A stretch of DNA of 64,000 nt, from NCBI RefSeq assembly GCF_001411495.1, contig NZ_CP012982.1:2666001-2730000 (forward strand), written 5' to 3'. The position numbers were made by a program, and so were the translations under genes. The notes under the pieces are model-generated. The model worked only from the letters and a program-made list of their open reading frames with translations, ran no database searches and was not told where the DNA came from. Shown one piece after another: positions 1-7,794 of this stretch (position 1 is its first letter; each line of letters begins with the position of its first letter). The DNA is from Burkholderia cepacia ATCC 25416 (GTDB lineage Bacteria > Pseudomonadota > Gammaproteobacteria > Burkholderiales > Burkholderiaceae).

Positions 1-51
1 TACGGCTACAACGACCCGCGTCGTCCGGCCGGATCGGCAATCGGCTACTGA
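1..51 (+). CDS. C-terminal tail of an upstream protein (partial)
   Basis: Frame 1 is open from the first base and ends in TGA at 49-51, reading YGYNDPRRPAGSAIGY. The codons are GC-rich at third positions, as in neighbouring genes. Only 16 residues are visible, so the family cannot be named. The 189 bases that follow, up to the symporter start at 241, contain no convincing gene and presumably hold its promoter. Confidence 0.45.
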   Translation, partial: YGYNDPRRPAGSAIGY

Positions 52-240
52 CCCGATCCCGTCGGCATCGAGCTGAATCGCCGCCGCCGGCGCTCGCCCT
101 TGCGCGAGCGTCGTTGCGGCGGCAGTCCGTCGGTTCGCGGACATCCGCGAGCCTGACCGGCTCGCCACGCACGCTCCCTGGCACGACGCGGGACGCGCGC
201 CTTTCATCCTTCAACTTCTTCCCGCGCATCGAATTCCATC

Positions 241-1569
241 ATGAACAAACGAATGTCCGCGGCAGGCTGGATCCTGCTCGCGATGGCGGCCGGCATCCTG
301 ATCGGCTACATGATCTATACGCAACTGCCGGACAAGCAGTCCGCGGCGGAGATCGCCGGGTACATCTCGCTGGTGTCCGACGTGTTCCTGCGGCTGATCA
401 AGATGGTGATCGGCCCGCTGGTGTTCTCGACGCTCGTCGTCGGCATCGCGCACATGGGCGACGCGTCGTCGGTGGGGCGCGTGTTCGTGAAGGCGCTCGG
501 CTGGTTCGTCACCGCGTCGCTGATCTCGCTGCTGCTCGGCCTGTTGATGGCGAACCTGCTGCGGCCCGGCGAGAACCTCGGGTTGCCGCTGCCGGATATC
601 GGCGCGTCCGCGCATCTGGCGACGTCCAAGTTCACGCTGAAGGATTTCGTCGGCCACATGGTGCCGAAGTCGATCGCCGAGGCGATGGCGAACAACGAGA
701 TCCTGCAGATCGTCGTGTTCTCGATGTTCTTCGGCGTGGCGCTTGCGTCGCTCGGCGAGCGCGGCAAGATCCTCGTCGCGGCGATCGACCAGCTCGCGCA
801 CGTGATGCTCAGGATTACCGGCTATGTGATGAAGCTCGCGCCGCTCGCGGTGCTGGCGGCGATGGCGTCGACGGTCGCGATCAACGGCCTGTCGATCCTG
901 CTGAAGTTCGCGGTGTTCATGGGCGACTTCTACCTGAGCCTGTTCCTGCTGTGGGGCACGCTCGTCATCGCCGGGCTGCTGTTCCTCGGCCGCCGCGTGT
1001 TCAAGCTGCTGGTGCTGATCAAGGAAGCGTTCATGCTGTCGTTCGCGACCGCGAGCTCGGAAGCCGCGTATCCGAAGATCCTCGATGCGCTCGACCGTTT
1101 CGGCGTGCGCCGCAAGATCTCGAGCTTCGTGATGCCGATGGGGTATTCGTTCAACCTCGACGGCTCGATGATGTACTGCACGTTCGCGTCGCTGTTCATC
1201 GCGCAGGCGTACGGCATTCACCTGTCGCTCGGCACGCAGGTCACGATGCTGCTGATCCTGATGCTGACGTCGAAAGGCATGGCCGGCGTACCGCGCGCGT
1301 CGCTCGTCGTGATCGCCGCGACGCTGCACCAGTTCAACATCCCGGAAGCCGGGCTTCTGCTGATTCTCGGCGTCGATACGTTCCTCGACATGGGCCGTTC
1401 GGCCACGAATGCAGTGGGCAACTCGATCGCCAGCGCGGTGGTCGCGAAATGGGAAGGCGAGTTGATGCCCGAAGCGGAAGCCGAAGCGAATGCGGCGCGG
1501 CTGGATGAGGAAGCCGAAGCACGGATGAACGAGGCGGCCCGCGAGGCGGATCGCGTCACCGCTGCCTGA
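241..1569 (+). CDS. Dicarboxylate/amino acid:cation symporter (DAACS family)
   Basis: A 442-residue inner-membrane secondary transporter of the DAACS (GltP/DctA) family, expected to import C4-dicarboxylates or acidic amino acids with protons or sodium. Family landmarks are present: the serine-rich re-entrant loop (SSEAAYP, residues 272-278), GYSFNLDGS at 301-309, corresponding to the family GxTxNMDGT motif, and the last-helix segment around D383, R386 and N390, corresponding to the family DRxRTxxNVxGD region. These motifs diverge from canonical DctA (AAYP for the usual TLP, RSATNAVGN for RTxxNVxGD), so the substrate is uncertain and dctA is not assigned. The tail after about residue 410 is a charged Glu/Ala/Arg cytoplasmic extension. 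It stands alone, with a convergent DUF3331 gene downstream. Confidence 0.88.
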   Translation: MNKRMSAAGWILLAMAAGILIGYMIYTQLPDKQSAAEIAGYISLVSDVFLRLIKMVIGPLVFSTLVVGIAHMGDASSVGRVFVKALGWFVTASLISLLLGLLMANLLRPGENLGLPLPDIGASAHLATSKFTLKDFVGHMVPKSIAEAMANNEILQIVVFSMFFGVALASLGERGKILVAAIDQLAHVMLRITGYVMKLAPLAVLAAMASTVAINGLSILLKFAVFMGDFYLSLFLLWGTLVIAGLLFLGRRVFKLLVLIKEAFMLSFATASSEAAYPKILDALDRFGVRRKISSFVMPMGYSFNLDGSMMYCTFASLFIAQAYGIHLSLGTQVTMLLILMLTSKGMAGVPRASLVVIAATLHQFNIPEAGLLLILGVDTFLDMGRSATNAVGNSIASAVVAKWEGELMPEAEAEANAARLDEEAEARMNEAAREADRVTAA

Positions 1570-1586
1570 AGCGGTATCCCGGGTCT

Positions 1587-1985
1587 TCAGGCCGCCTCGG
1601 CGGGGCGGGCCGCGTCGATGCACGCGGCCAGCACCATCGCGGCGGCGTTGCCCGGCGTCGAGCCGAGCAATTGCGGCGCATAGACGCTGTCGCCGATCTC
1701 GATCGGCTGTCCCGACAGCGCGCACACGCCGCGCTTGCGCGTGGTGAACAGCCGCCACTTCTGATAACCGTAGTGCCCGGTGCATGCGTCGCGCCATGAA
1801 ATCATCACGGTGTCGGCGGTGGGCCGCTCGAGTACGCTGATGGCCGGCTTGCTCGTCGCGTCCCACGACGGCAGCCGGTCGCGCGTGACGCTGCGCCGCC
1901 GCGGCGTGCCCCACGAGACGGGCGGCATGTCGAAGCTGCCGATCGCGGCGACGGTCATGAGCCAGGGGGCGATACGGTTGTTCAT
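1587..1985 (-). CDS. DUF3331 domain-containing protein
   Basis: A 132-residue protein. The core from about residue 60 (ISWRDACTGHYGYQKW, then RRGVCALSG-like TTRKRGVCALSGQPI) matches the DUF3331 family, small proteins common in Burkholderia with a conserved WRD..G.YG.Q.W stretch followed by CALSG.PI..GD.VY. The function is unknown; the Cys/His residues hint at a metal or structural role. The start chosen is the ATG at 1985, preceded by GAGGAAAAC as ribosome binding site. The frame is open further upstream, but that part only mirrors the ndh coding strand. It lies 44 bp downstream of the ndh stop on the same strand and may be co-transcribed with ndh. Confidence 0.75.
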   Translation of the reverse strand: MNNRIAPWLMTVAAIGSFDMPPVSWGTPRRRSVTRDRLPSWDATSKPAISVLERPTADTVMISWRDACTGHYGYQKWRLFTTRKRGVCALSGQPIEIGDSVYAPQLLGSTPGNAAAMVLAACIDAARPAEAA

Positions 1986-2029
1986 GTCAGTTTTCCTCGA
2001 AACGTTACGCGGCACCGCAACGCGCGGCA

Positions 2030-3322
2030 TCACGACAGGCGGATGCGCGGCCGCGCGCAGCCGTTGATCCGTTCGGCGATCCACAGCAGGCTCGCCTTGG
2101 AGAAGCCGTGCAGCGCCTGCTGGTGCCGCCGGTAGAGCATCAGGTGGCTGAACTGCGCGAATCGCCCCTGGATGAAGCCGCCACGAAAGAACCCGAACTG
2201 CCCGAGCGTGCCGAACGCGTCGTAGTCGCTGATCGACACGAGCGCGCCGAAATCGTGGAATGCGAACGGCGGCATCGGCTTGCCGTCGAGCCACGCGGGC
2301 AGGTGCTTCGCGAGATGCTCGGCCTGCTGCGTCGCGACCTGCGCGGTGGGCGGCAGCGGCCGTTCCTGGCCGTCGGGCAACAGGCTCGCGCAATCGCCGA
2401 TCGCGAACACGTGTTCGTCGCCCGTCGCCTGCAGCGTCGGGCCGACGACGATCTGGTTCGCGCGATTCGTGTCGAGGCCGCCGAGCGCCTGCATGAAATC
2501 GGGCGCCTTCACGCCGGCCGCCCACACCATCAGGTCGGCTTCCGCAAACGAACCGTCGCCGTAGTGAAAGCCGTTCGCGTCGGCCGACGTGACGCGGGTC
2601 GACGTCAGCACGTGAAAGCCGATCTGTTCGAGCCGTTGCTGTGCCGATGCGGAAATCTTCGGCGGAAATGCGGCGAGGATGCGCGGACCGCTTTCAAGCA
2701 GCGTGAGTTGCAGCCGGTCGCGTACCGTTTCGTCGCCATAGGCTTGTGCCACTTCCAGCAGGCGGCTCAGCTCCGCGGCAAGCTCGACGCCGGTCGCGCC
2801 GGCACCGACGATCGCGACGCGGAACGGCTCGTCGCGCGCGATGCTGCGAAATACGCGCATCCGCAACGCTTCGTTGAAGGTCTCGGCCTGCGGCTGGCTG
2901 TCGATGAAATAGCAGTGCTCGCGTACGCCCGGCGTGCCGAAATCGTTGGCCTGGCTGCCGAGCGCGAGGATCAGCACGTCGTATTCGAGTTCGCGGGCGT
3001 CGAGCACGAGTTCGCCGTCCTGCGAGCGGATCTCGCCGAGCTGCACGCGGCGTCGCGCGCGATCGAGCCCCTTCAGTTCGCCGGGCTGGTACGTGTAACC
3101 GTGATCGCGGGCATGGGCGAGGAAGATCACCTGCTGCTGTTGCACGTCGCGCGTACCGGCCGCGATCGTGTGCAACATCGGTTTCCAGATGTGGGTCGGG
3201 CTGCGGTCGACGACGGTGACCTGTGCGCGCCCGGACCGGCCGAGACGCTCGCCCAGACGCGTGGCGAGCTGCAGTCCGGCGATCCCGCCGCCGACGATGA
3301 CGATACGTGTAGGGGTTGCCAT
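2030..3322 (-). CDS. ndh: Type II NADH:quinone oxidoreductase (NDH-2 family)
   Basis: A 430-residue FAD-dependent, non-proton-pumping NADH dehydrogenase that passes electrons from NADH to the quinone pool at the inner face of the membrane. Two Rossmann signatures are visible: GGGIAG at 11-16 for FAD, and VGAGATGVELA from about 172 for NAD(H). The FAIGDCA motif that closes the FAD site lies near residue 310. HIWKPMLHTIAAGT near 44-57 is typical of NDH-2. The C-terminal amphipathic tail should anchor the protein to the membrane. It is divergent from a TetR gene; the 148-bp interval holds a small inverted repeat at 3330-3343. Length and motif order are normal for the family. Confidence 0.9.
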   Translation of the reverse strand: MATPTRIVIVGGGIAGLQLATRLGERLGRSGRAQVTVVDRSPTHIWKPMLHTIAAGTRDVQQQQVIFLAHARDHGYTYQPGELKGLDRARRRVQLGEIRSQDGELVLDARELEYDVLILALGSQANDFGTPGVREHCYFIDSQPQAETFNEALRMRVFRSIARDEPFRVAIVGAGATGVELAAELSRLLEVAQAYGDETVRDRLQLTLLESGPRILAAFPPKISASAQQRLEQIGFHVLTSTRVTSADANGFHYGDGSFAEADLMVWAAGVKAPDFMQALGGLDTNRANQIVVGPTLQATGDEHVFAIGDCASLLPDGQERPLPPTAQVATQQAEHLAKHLPAWLDGKPMPPFAFHDFGALVSISDYDAFGTLGQFGFFRGGFIQGRFAQFSHLMLYRRHQQALHGFSKASLLWIAERINGCARPRIRLS

Positions 3323-3329
3323 GGATAAA

Positions 3330-3343
3330 TCATCATGTGATGA
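3330..3343. promoter_or_regulatory. Inverted repeat in the ndh/tetR divergent region
   Basis: TCATCA-TG-TGATGA forms a 6-bp inverted repeat with a 2-bp centre, 8 bp upstream of the ndh start codon. It could be an operator for the divergently encoded TetR-family protein, because TetR regulators commonly bind palindromes between themselves and a divergent target. The arms are short and chance cannot be excluded. Confidence 0.25.
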
Positions 3344-3470
3344 ATAAGGTATGATCCTAGCGCTTCCCGGCTTCGCGTGTCAACGGAGCGGGGCAAATCA
3401 CGCGGTTTCGGCGGTGCTGAAGCGGGGCCGGAACAGGCGCATTCGAATCATTCAAGGAGAGCAGGGAAAC

Positions 3471-4124
3471 GTGGCTGAAGTCACTGAGCGCGCGCCGGGC
3501 AAGCGGCGTATGCGAGGGCGGCCGCTGGCCGGGGCGTCCGTCGGACCGGACGTGATATTGCGGGCCGCGCGCCGTACGTTCGCGAAGCGGGGCTACGACG
3601 CGACGAGCGTGCGCGAGGTCGCGCGCGAGCTGGGCATCGACGCGGCGCTGATCGCCCATCATTTCGGTACGAAGGAAACGTTGTGGCTGGCCGTCGTCGA
3701 GCAGATCGTCGAGATCGCCGAGCCGATGTTCGATGCGCTGCGTGCGTTGCGCACGTCGCCGCTGTCGCATCGCGAACGCGTGCGGCGCGCACTCGAGCTG
3801 TGCGTCGACCATGAGTTCGACGAACCCGACATGGGCATGTTCTTCTCGACGGCGGCGACCGAAGTGGGCGGGCGGCTCGACCGGCTGCAGGAGCGGCTCG
3901 TCCGTCCGTATTACGACGTGATGTTCCCGCTGCTGGCGGACGCCGTGCAGGCCGGCGCGATTCGCGCGGTCGATCCGAACGTGCTGTTCTTCATGATCGC
4001 GAGCGCGATCGGCAACACGGTGTCGTACAGCCACATCATGCTGGAGTTCACGTCGCTGCCCACGCAGCCGGACGCGTTCCGGCGTGCCGTGACCGACGCC
4101 GCGTTCAACCTCGTCGGCGACTGA
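3471..4124 (+). CDS. TetR/AcrR family transcriptional regulator
   Basis: A 217-residue regulator with an N-terminal TetR helix-turn-helix (VILRAARRTFAKRGYDATS, then VREVARELGIDAALIAHHF, roughly residues 25-70) and a helical C-terminal ligand/dimerisation domain. The start is taken as the GTG at 3471 because AAGGAGA lies about 9 bases upstream; the open frame extends 40 codons further back, but that part has no RBS and unlikely composition. Divergent from ndh, so it may regulate ndh or itself; the ligand is unknown. It ends 23 bp before the convergent lysR-type gene. Confidence 0.85.
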   Translation: MAEVTERAPGKRRMRGRPLAGASVGPDVILRAARRTFAKRGYDATSVREVARELGIDAALIAHHFGTKETLWLAVVEQIVEIAEPMFDALRALRTSPLSHRERVRRALELCVDHEFDEPDMGMFFSTAATEVGGRLDRLQERLVRPYYDVMFPLLADAVQAGAIRAVDPNVLFFMIASAIGNTVSYSHIMLEFTSLPTQPDAFRRAVTDAAFNLVGD

Positions 4125-4146
4125 GCGCCGCGCACCACGCGCACAC

Positions 4147-5058
4147 TCACGTCGCGGCGACCAGCCCCAGTTCGCGCACCGCGTTTCGCGCGGTCTCGCG
4201 CAGCGCATCGACGAGCGGCGATGGCGTCCGGTACGCGATCGCCAGCTCGTACGCGAGCGGGCTGCCCGCACCCTTCAGTTCGCAGAACGTAATGCCTTTC
4301 GGTTGCATCGGCACGAACAGGCGCGGCATCAGCGCGACGCCGATACCGCCCGCGACGAGCCCGGCCGTCGTCTGCATCTGGCGCGGCTGCTGGACGACGC
4401 GCGGCGCGAAGCCGGCCTGCGCGCACGCGGTCACGATCAGCGCATGCATGCCGGGACCGTGGTGCGCGGCGAACATGACCCACGGGTCGTCCGCCAGGTC
4501 GGCGAGCGCGATGTGCCGGCGGCGTGCGAGCCGGTGACCGTCGGGCAGCGCCGCGACCATCCGGTCGCGCAGCAGCGGCTCGACGCGCACGTCGCCCGCG
4601 TCGGCCACCGGCAGCACGACGAGGCCGATGTCGGTGCGGTCGTGGCGCAGCGCGAGCACCTGCTCGGCGGTCGTGCCTTCCTCGAGCAGGAAATCGACGC
4701 CTGGATGGCGTTCCTGGAACGCCCGCAGGATCAGCGGCAGCAGCGCGTTGACGGTGCTGTCGACGAAGCGCAGCCGCAGCGTGCCGCCGAGGCCCGCGCC
4801 CGCGCGGCGGGCCACGGCCACCGCGCGCTCGGCCTGTTCGAGCGCGCGCCGCGCTTCGAGCAGGAAGGCCTCGCCGGCCGGCGTGAGCGTCGAGCCGCGG
4901 TTGTCGCGCTCGAGCAGCGTGACGCCCAGCTCGTCCTCGAGCTTGCGGATCGCCGCGCTGAGCGGCGGCTGCGCCATGTGCAGCCGCTCGGCCGCACGCC
5001 GGAAGCTGAGCGTCTCGGCAACCGCGATGAATTGCCTGAACTGGCGCAGATCGACCAT
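4147..5058 (-). CDS. LysR-family transcriptional regulator
   Basis: A 303-residue LysR-type regulator. The N-terminal winged HTH is at about residues 2-60 (LRQFRQFIAVAETLSFRRAA, then QPPLSAAIRKLEDELG and LTPAGEAFL); the periplasmic-binding-like effector domain spans about 90-300. It resembles the BenM/CatR-like subgroup by the MAQPPLSAAIRKLE segment. It is divergent from a short-chain dehydrogenase, its most likely target. A perfect T-N11-A dyad (5061-5077) sits immediately upstream of its start codon. Confidence 0.9.
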   Translation of the reverse strand: MVDLRQFRQFIAVAETLSFRRAAERLHMAQPPLSAAIRKLEDELGVTLLERDNRGSTLTPAGEAFLLEARRALEQAERAVAVARRAGAGLGGTLRLRFVDSTVNALLPLILRAFQERHPGVDFLLEEGTTAEQVLALRHDRTDIGLVVLPVADAGDVRVEPLLRDRMVAALPDGHRLARRRHIALADLADDPWVMFAAHHGPGMHALIVTACAQAGFAPRVVQQPRQMQTTAGLVAGGIGVALMPRLFVPMQPKGITFCELKGAGSPLAYELAIAYRTPSPLVDALRETARNAVRELGLVAAT

Positions 5059-5060
5059 GC

Positions 5061-5077
5061 GATACCTCTCGTGTATC
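5061..5077. promoter_or_regulatory. LysR-type T-N11-A dyad
   Basis: GATAC-N7-GTATC is a 17-bp dyad with the T-N11-A spacing typical of LysR recognition sites. It lies 3-19 bp upstream of the lysR-type start (5058) and about 90 bp upstream of the divergent dehydrogenase (5167). The position suits autoregulation plus control of the neighbour; binding is inferred. Confidence 0.5.
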
Positions 5078-5166
5078 AGTGGATCATCGAATTCGTATTT
5101 TACCTATCACCTCGCCACGCCCAGACTTGCACTGTCGGCAATCGTCAACATTCGGGAGGGCAGGAC

Positions 5167-5928
5167 ATGACGGGCAGTGAACGGCAACGGACGGCGATCG
5201 TCACGGGCGGGTCGAGCGGGATCGGCTTCGCGATCGCACGGCGGCTGGTGGAGGACGGGTATCGCGTCGCGATCGTCGGGCGCGACACGGCGCGGCTGGA
5301 CGCGGCCGTCGCGCGTCTCGGCGCCGGGGCGATCGGGCAGGCCGGTGATTTGAGCGTGCGGCGCGAGGCTGAGGCGGCGGTCGCCGCGATCGTCGCGCAG
5401 TGGCCTTGCGTGGACGTGCTGGTCAACAACGCGGGGCTGACCGGCCGCGTTAGCGCGGACACCGAGGCGGGCGAGGCCGAGATCGTGTGGGATGCCGTGC
5501 TCGACGCGAACCTGAAAAGCCTGTTCGTGACGACCCTGGCCGTGCTGCCGCACCTGGCCGGGCGCGACGCGCGGATCGTCAACCTCGGCTCGATCGCGGC
5601 GCGCGCCGGCAGCCTGCTGCCGGGCGGCCTGGCGTACGCGGCGGCGAAGGCCGGCGTCGAAGGGTTCACCGTTGCGTTGGCGCGCGAACTCGGGCCGCGC
5701 GGCGCGACGGTCAATACGGTCGCGCCAGGCTATATCGCCGACACACGCTTCTTCGGCGACGGCGGCGTCGCGCCGGCCATCGCGGCGACGATTCGCGAGC
5801 AGACGCCGGCCGGCCGCGCCGGGCATCCGGACGACATCGCGGACGCGGTCGCGTGGCTCGCCGGACCGCGCGCGTCGTTCGTCACCGGCGCGACGATCGC
5901 GGTGAACGGCGGCTGGCGCGTCGGGTGA
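5167..5928 (+). CDS. SDR family oxidoreductase (FabG-like)
   Basis: A 253-residue classical short-chain dehydrogenase/reductase using NAD(P)(H). The dinucleotide motif TGGSSGIG is at 13-20, NNAG at 87-90, and the catalytic residues are Ser142, Tyr157 and Lys161 (YAAAK). An Arg at 39 after the second strand (VGRD) hints at NADP preference. The start is the ATG at 5167 with GGAGGGCAGGAC upstream; longer open frame to the left overlaps lysR and is not coding. It sits alone opposite the LysR gene, consistent with LysR-controlled expression. The substrate cannot be told. Confidence 0.85.
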   Translation: MTGSERQRTAIVTGGSSGIGFAIARRLVEDGYRVAIVGRDTARLDAAVARLGAGAIGQAGDLSVRREAEAAVAAIVAQWPCVDVLVNNAGLTGRVSADTEAGEAEIVWDAVLDANLKSLFVTTLAVLPHLAGRDARIVNLGSIAARAGSLLPGGLAYAAAKAGVEGFTVALARELGPRGATVNTVAPGYIADTRFFGDGGVAPAIAATIREQTPAGRAGHPDDIADAVAWLAGPRASFVTGATIAVNGGWRVG

Positions 5929-5982
5929 CGCCATCCGTACCGGAGGCCGGGCACGGCATCGCGCGCCACGCCCGGCCGCCGG

Positions 5983-6462
5983 TCATTCGAGATCCTTGGG
6001 CGGCGTATCGCCGAGCCAGCGCCGCGCGCCGGGCCCGTTGCGGCCCGCGCGGTCTTCCGGGTTCGTCAGCTTGCAGCGCTTCAGCGACAGGCAGCCGCAG
6101 CCGATGCATTCGTCGAGGTTGATGTAGAGCCGCTGCAGCTCCTCGATCCGGCTCGCGACGCGTTGCTTCCAGCCGCGCGACAGCCGCTGCCAATCCTTGT
6201 TGCTCGGCGCGGTGTCCTCGGGCAGGCTGACGAGCTGCTCGGCGATCTCGTCGAGCGAATAGCCGATCTTCTGCGCGAACACGATGAACGCGATCAGCCG
6301 CAGCACCGCGCGCGAATAGTGGCGATGGCTCGAGCCGTTGCGGTGCGACTTGATGAGCCCGCGCGTCTCGTAGAACCGCAATGTCGACGCCGGCACGCCG
6401 CTGCGCGCGGCCACTTCGCGGATCGACATCAGCGGCCATTGCGGGATTTCCTGGATACCCAT
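5983..6462 (-). CDS. soxR: Redox-sensitive MerR-family activator SoxR
   Basis: A 159-residue SoxR. The MerR HTH occupies about residues 10-75 (SIREVAARSGVPASTLRFYE), followed by a dimerisation helix and the [2Fe-2S] cluster ligands Cys119, Cys122, Cys124 and Cys130 in CIGCGCLSLKRC, the SoxR signature. Oxidation of the cluster by redox-cycling compounds switches on the target promoter by DNA distortion. It is divergent from an RND efflux operon whose promoter carries a SoxR box. In Pseudomonas and other non-enteric bacteria SoxR controls efflux pumps directly rather than a SoxS regulon, and this layout fits that scheme. Confidence 0.95.
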   Translation of the reverse strand: MGIQEIPQWPLMSIREVAARSGVPASTLRFYETRGLIKSHRNGSSHRHYSRAVLRLIAFIVFAQKIGYSLDEIAEQLVSLPEDTAPSNKDWQRLSRGWKQRVASRIEELQRLYINLDECIGCGCLSLKRCKLTNPEDRAGRNGPGARRWLGDTPPKDLE

Positions 6463-6481
6463 GACACCCCTCCGGGAAAGC

Positions 6482-6512
6482 TTGACTTGAAGTTAACTTC
6501 AACTTTTATGCT
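6482..6512 (+). promoter_or_regulatory. SoxR box within a 19-bp-spacer promoter
   Basis: A -35 element TTGACT (6482-6487) and a -10 element TATGCT (6507-6512) are separated by 19 bp, the overlong spacing characteristic of MerR-family promoters. The spacer carries a perfect 16-bp palindrome TTGAAGTTAACTTCAA (6487-6502) that matches the SoxR-site core around GTTAAC. The promoter drives the RND operon at 6543, which would have a short 5' leader. Confidence 0.85.
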
Positions 6513-6542
6513 ACGCGGCAGTTTAACCCGTCGCGAGGCATC

Positions 6543-7781
6543 ATGCTCTCCTTATCCCTACGCAGGACGTCGCCTTTGGGCGCGGCCTGTGCACTGCTGC
6601 TGGCGTTGTCGGGCTGTCACGACGGCAAAGGCGCATCGTCGGCCCCGGCCCTTCCCGAAGTCGGCGTTGCCACCATCGCGCCGCGCACGATCCGCCTCGC
6701 GGACGAATTCAACGGACGCGTCGAAGCGGTCGACGCAGTCGAACTGCGGCCGCGCGTGAGCGGCTATCTGCAGCGCGTCGCCTACAAGGAGGGCGACCTG
6801 GTCGCGCAGGGCGCGCTGCTGTTCGAGATCGACCCGCGCCCGTACCGGATCGCACTCGATCGCGCGAACGCGCAGCTGCAGCGGGCCCGCGCGGCCGCGA
6901 GCCTCGCGAACGTGCAGCTCAAGCGCGTGCAGACGCTGATCGATGCGCATGCGACGTCGCAGGAAGAACTCGACAACGCGCGCGCCACGGCCGAGCAGGC
7001 GCGGGCGGACCTGCAGGCGGCCGACGCGGCCGTCGCCGACGCGAAGCTCAATCTCGGCTTCACCGAAGTGCGCGCGCCGATCGCGGGCCGCGTCGGCCGC
7101 GCGGTCGCCACCGTCGGCAACCTGGCGCGCGCGGACGACACGCTGCTGACGACCGTCGTGTCGCAGAACCCCGTCTACGTGTATTTCGACTGCGACGAAC
7201 AGAGCTACCTGCGCTACAACGCACGGCGTGCCGACCCGAAGCATCGCGCGATCGGTGCCGATCCGGTTCGCGTGGGCCTCGCGAACGAGACGGGCTTCCC
7301 GCATGCGGGCACCGTCGATTTCCTCGACAACCGTCTCGACCCGCAGACGGGCACGATCCGCGCGCGCGTGCGGCTGGCGAATGCGGACCATGCGTTTACG
7401 CCCGGCCTGTATGCGCGCGTGCAGCTCGTCAGCGGCCGCGACCAGGATGCGCTGCTCGTCGACGACAAGGCCGTGCTCACCGACCAGGACCGCAAGTATG
7501 TGTATGTGATCGGCCCCGGCGACAAGGCGCTGCGCCATGACGTGACGATCGGCCGCGGGCTGGACGGCGAGCGGATCATCGAGAAGGGGCTTCAGGCGGG
7601 CGACCGCGTGGTCGTCGACGGCATGCAGCGGATCTACTATCCGGGCGCGCAGGTGAAGCCGAAGGCACTGCCCGTACGCGCCGATGCCGGTGCCGGTGAT
7701 GGCACGGGCAGCGGGCCGAGCAGCGGATCGGGCAACGGCACGCAGGCCGTCGCCGATGCCGGCGCGCCGGCCGTGCAGTGA
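6543..7781 (+). CDS. RND efflux periplasmic adaptor (membrane fusion protein)
   Basis: A 412-residue lipoprotein adaptor linking the inner-membrane pump to the outer-membrane channel. The N-terminal signal ends in a lipobox LALSGC (Cys at about 25). The biotinyl-lipoyl/hairpin region shows VELRPRVSGYLQRV and the paired half LGFTEVRAPIAGRVGRA; an alpha-helical hairpin lies between them, and beta-barrel and membrane-proximal domains follow (GTVDFLDNRLDPQTGTIRAR). The tail is Gly/Ser/Ala-rich. First gene of a three-gene operon under a SoxR-type promoter; its stop is 13 bp before the pump start. Closest in type to MexA/MexH/AcrA adaptors. Confidence 0.92.
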   Translation: MLSLSLRRTSPLGAACALLLALSGCHDGKGASSAPALPEVGVATIAPRTIRLADEFNGRVEAVDAVELRPRVSGYLQRVAYKEGDLVAQGALLFEIDPRPYRIALDRANAQLQRARAAASLANVQLKRVQTLIDAHATSQEELDNARATAEQARADLQAADAAVADAKLNLGFTEVRAPIAGRVGRAVATVGNLARADDTLLTTVVSQNPVYVYFDCDEQSYLRYNARRADPKHRAIGADPVRVGLANETGFPHAGTVDFLDNRLDPQTGTIRARVRLANADHAFTPGLYARVQLVSGRDQDALLVDDKAVLTDQDRKYVYVIGPGDKALRHDVTIGRGLDGERIIEKGLQAGDRVVVDGMQRIYYPGAQVKPKALPVRADAGAGDGTGSGPSSGSGNGTQAVADAGAPAVQ

Positions 7782-7794
7782 CGGGAGCGATACG

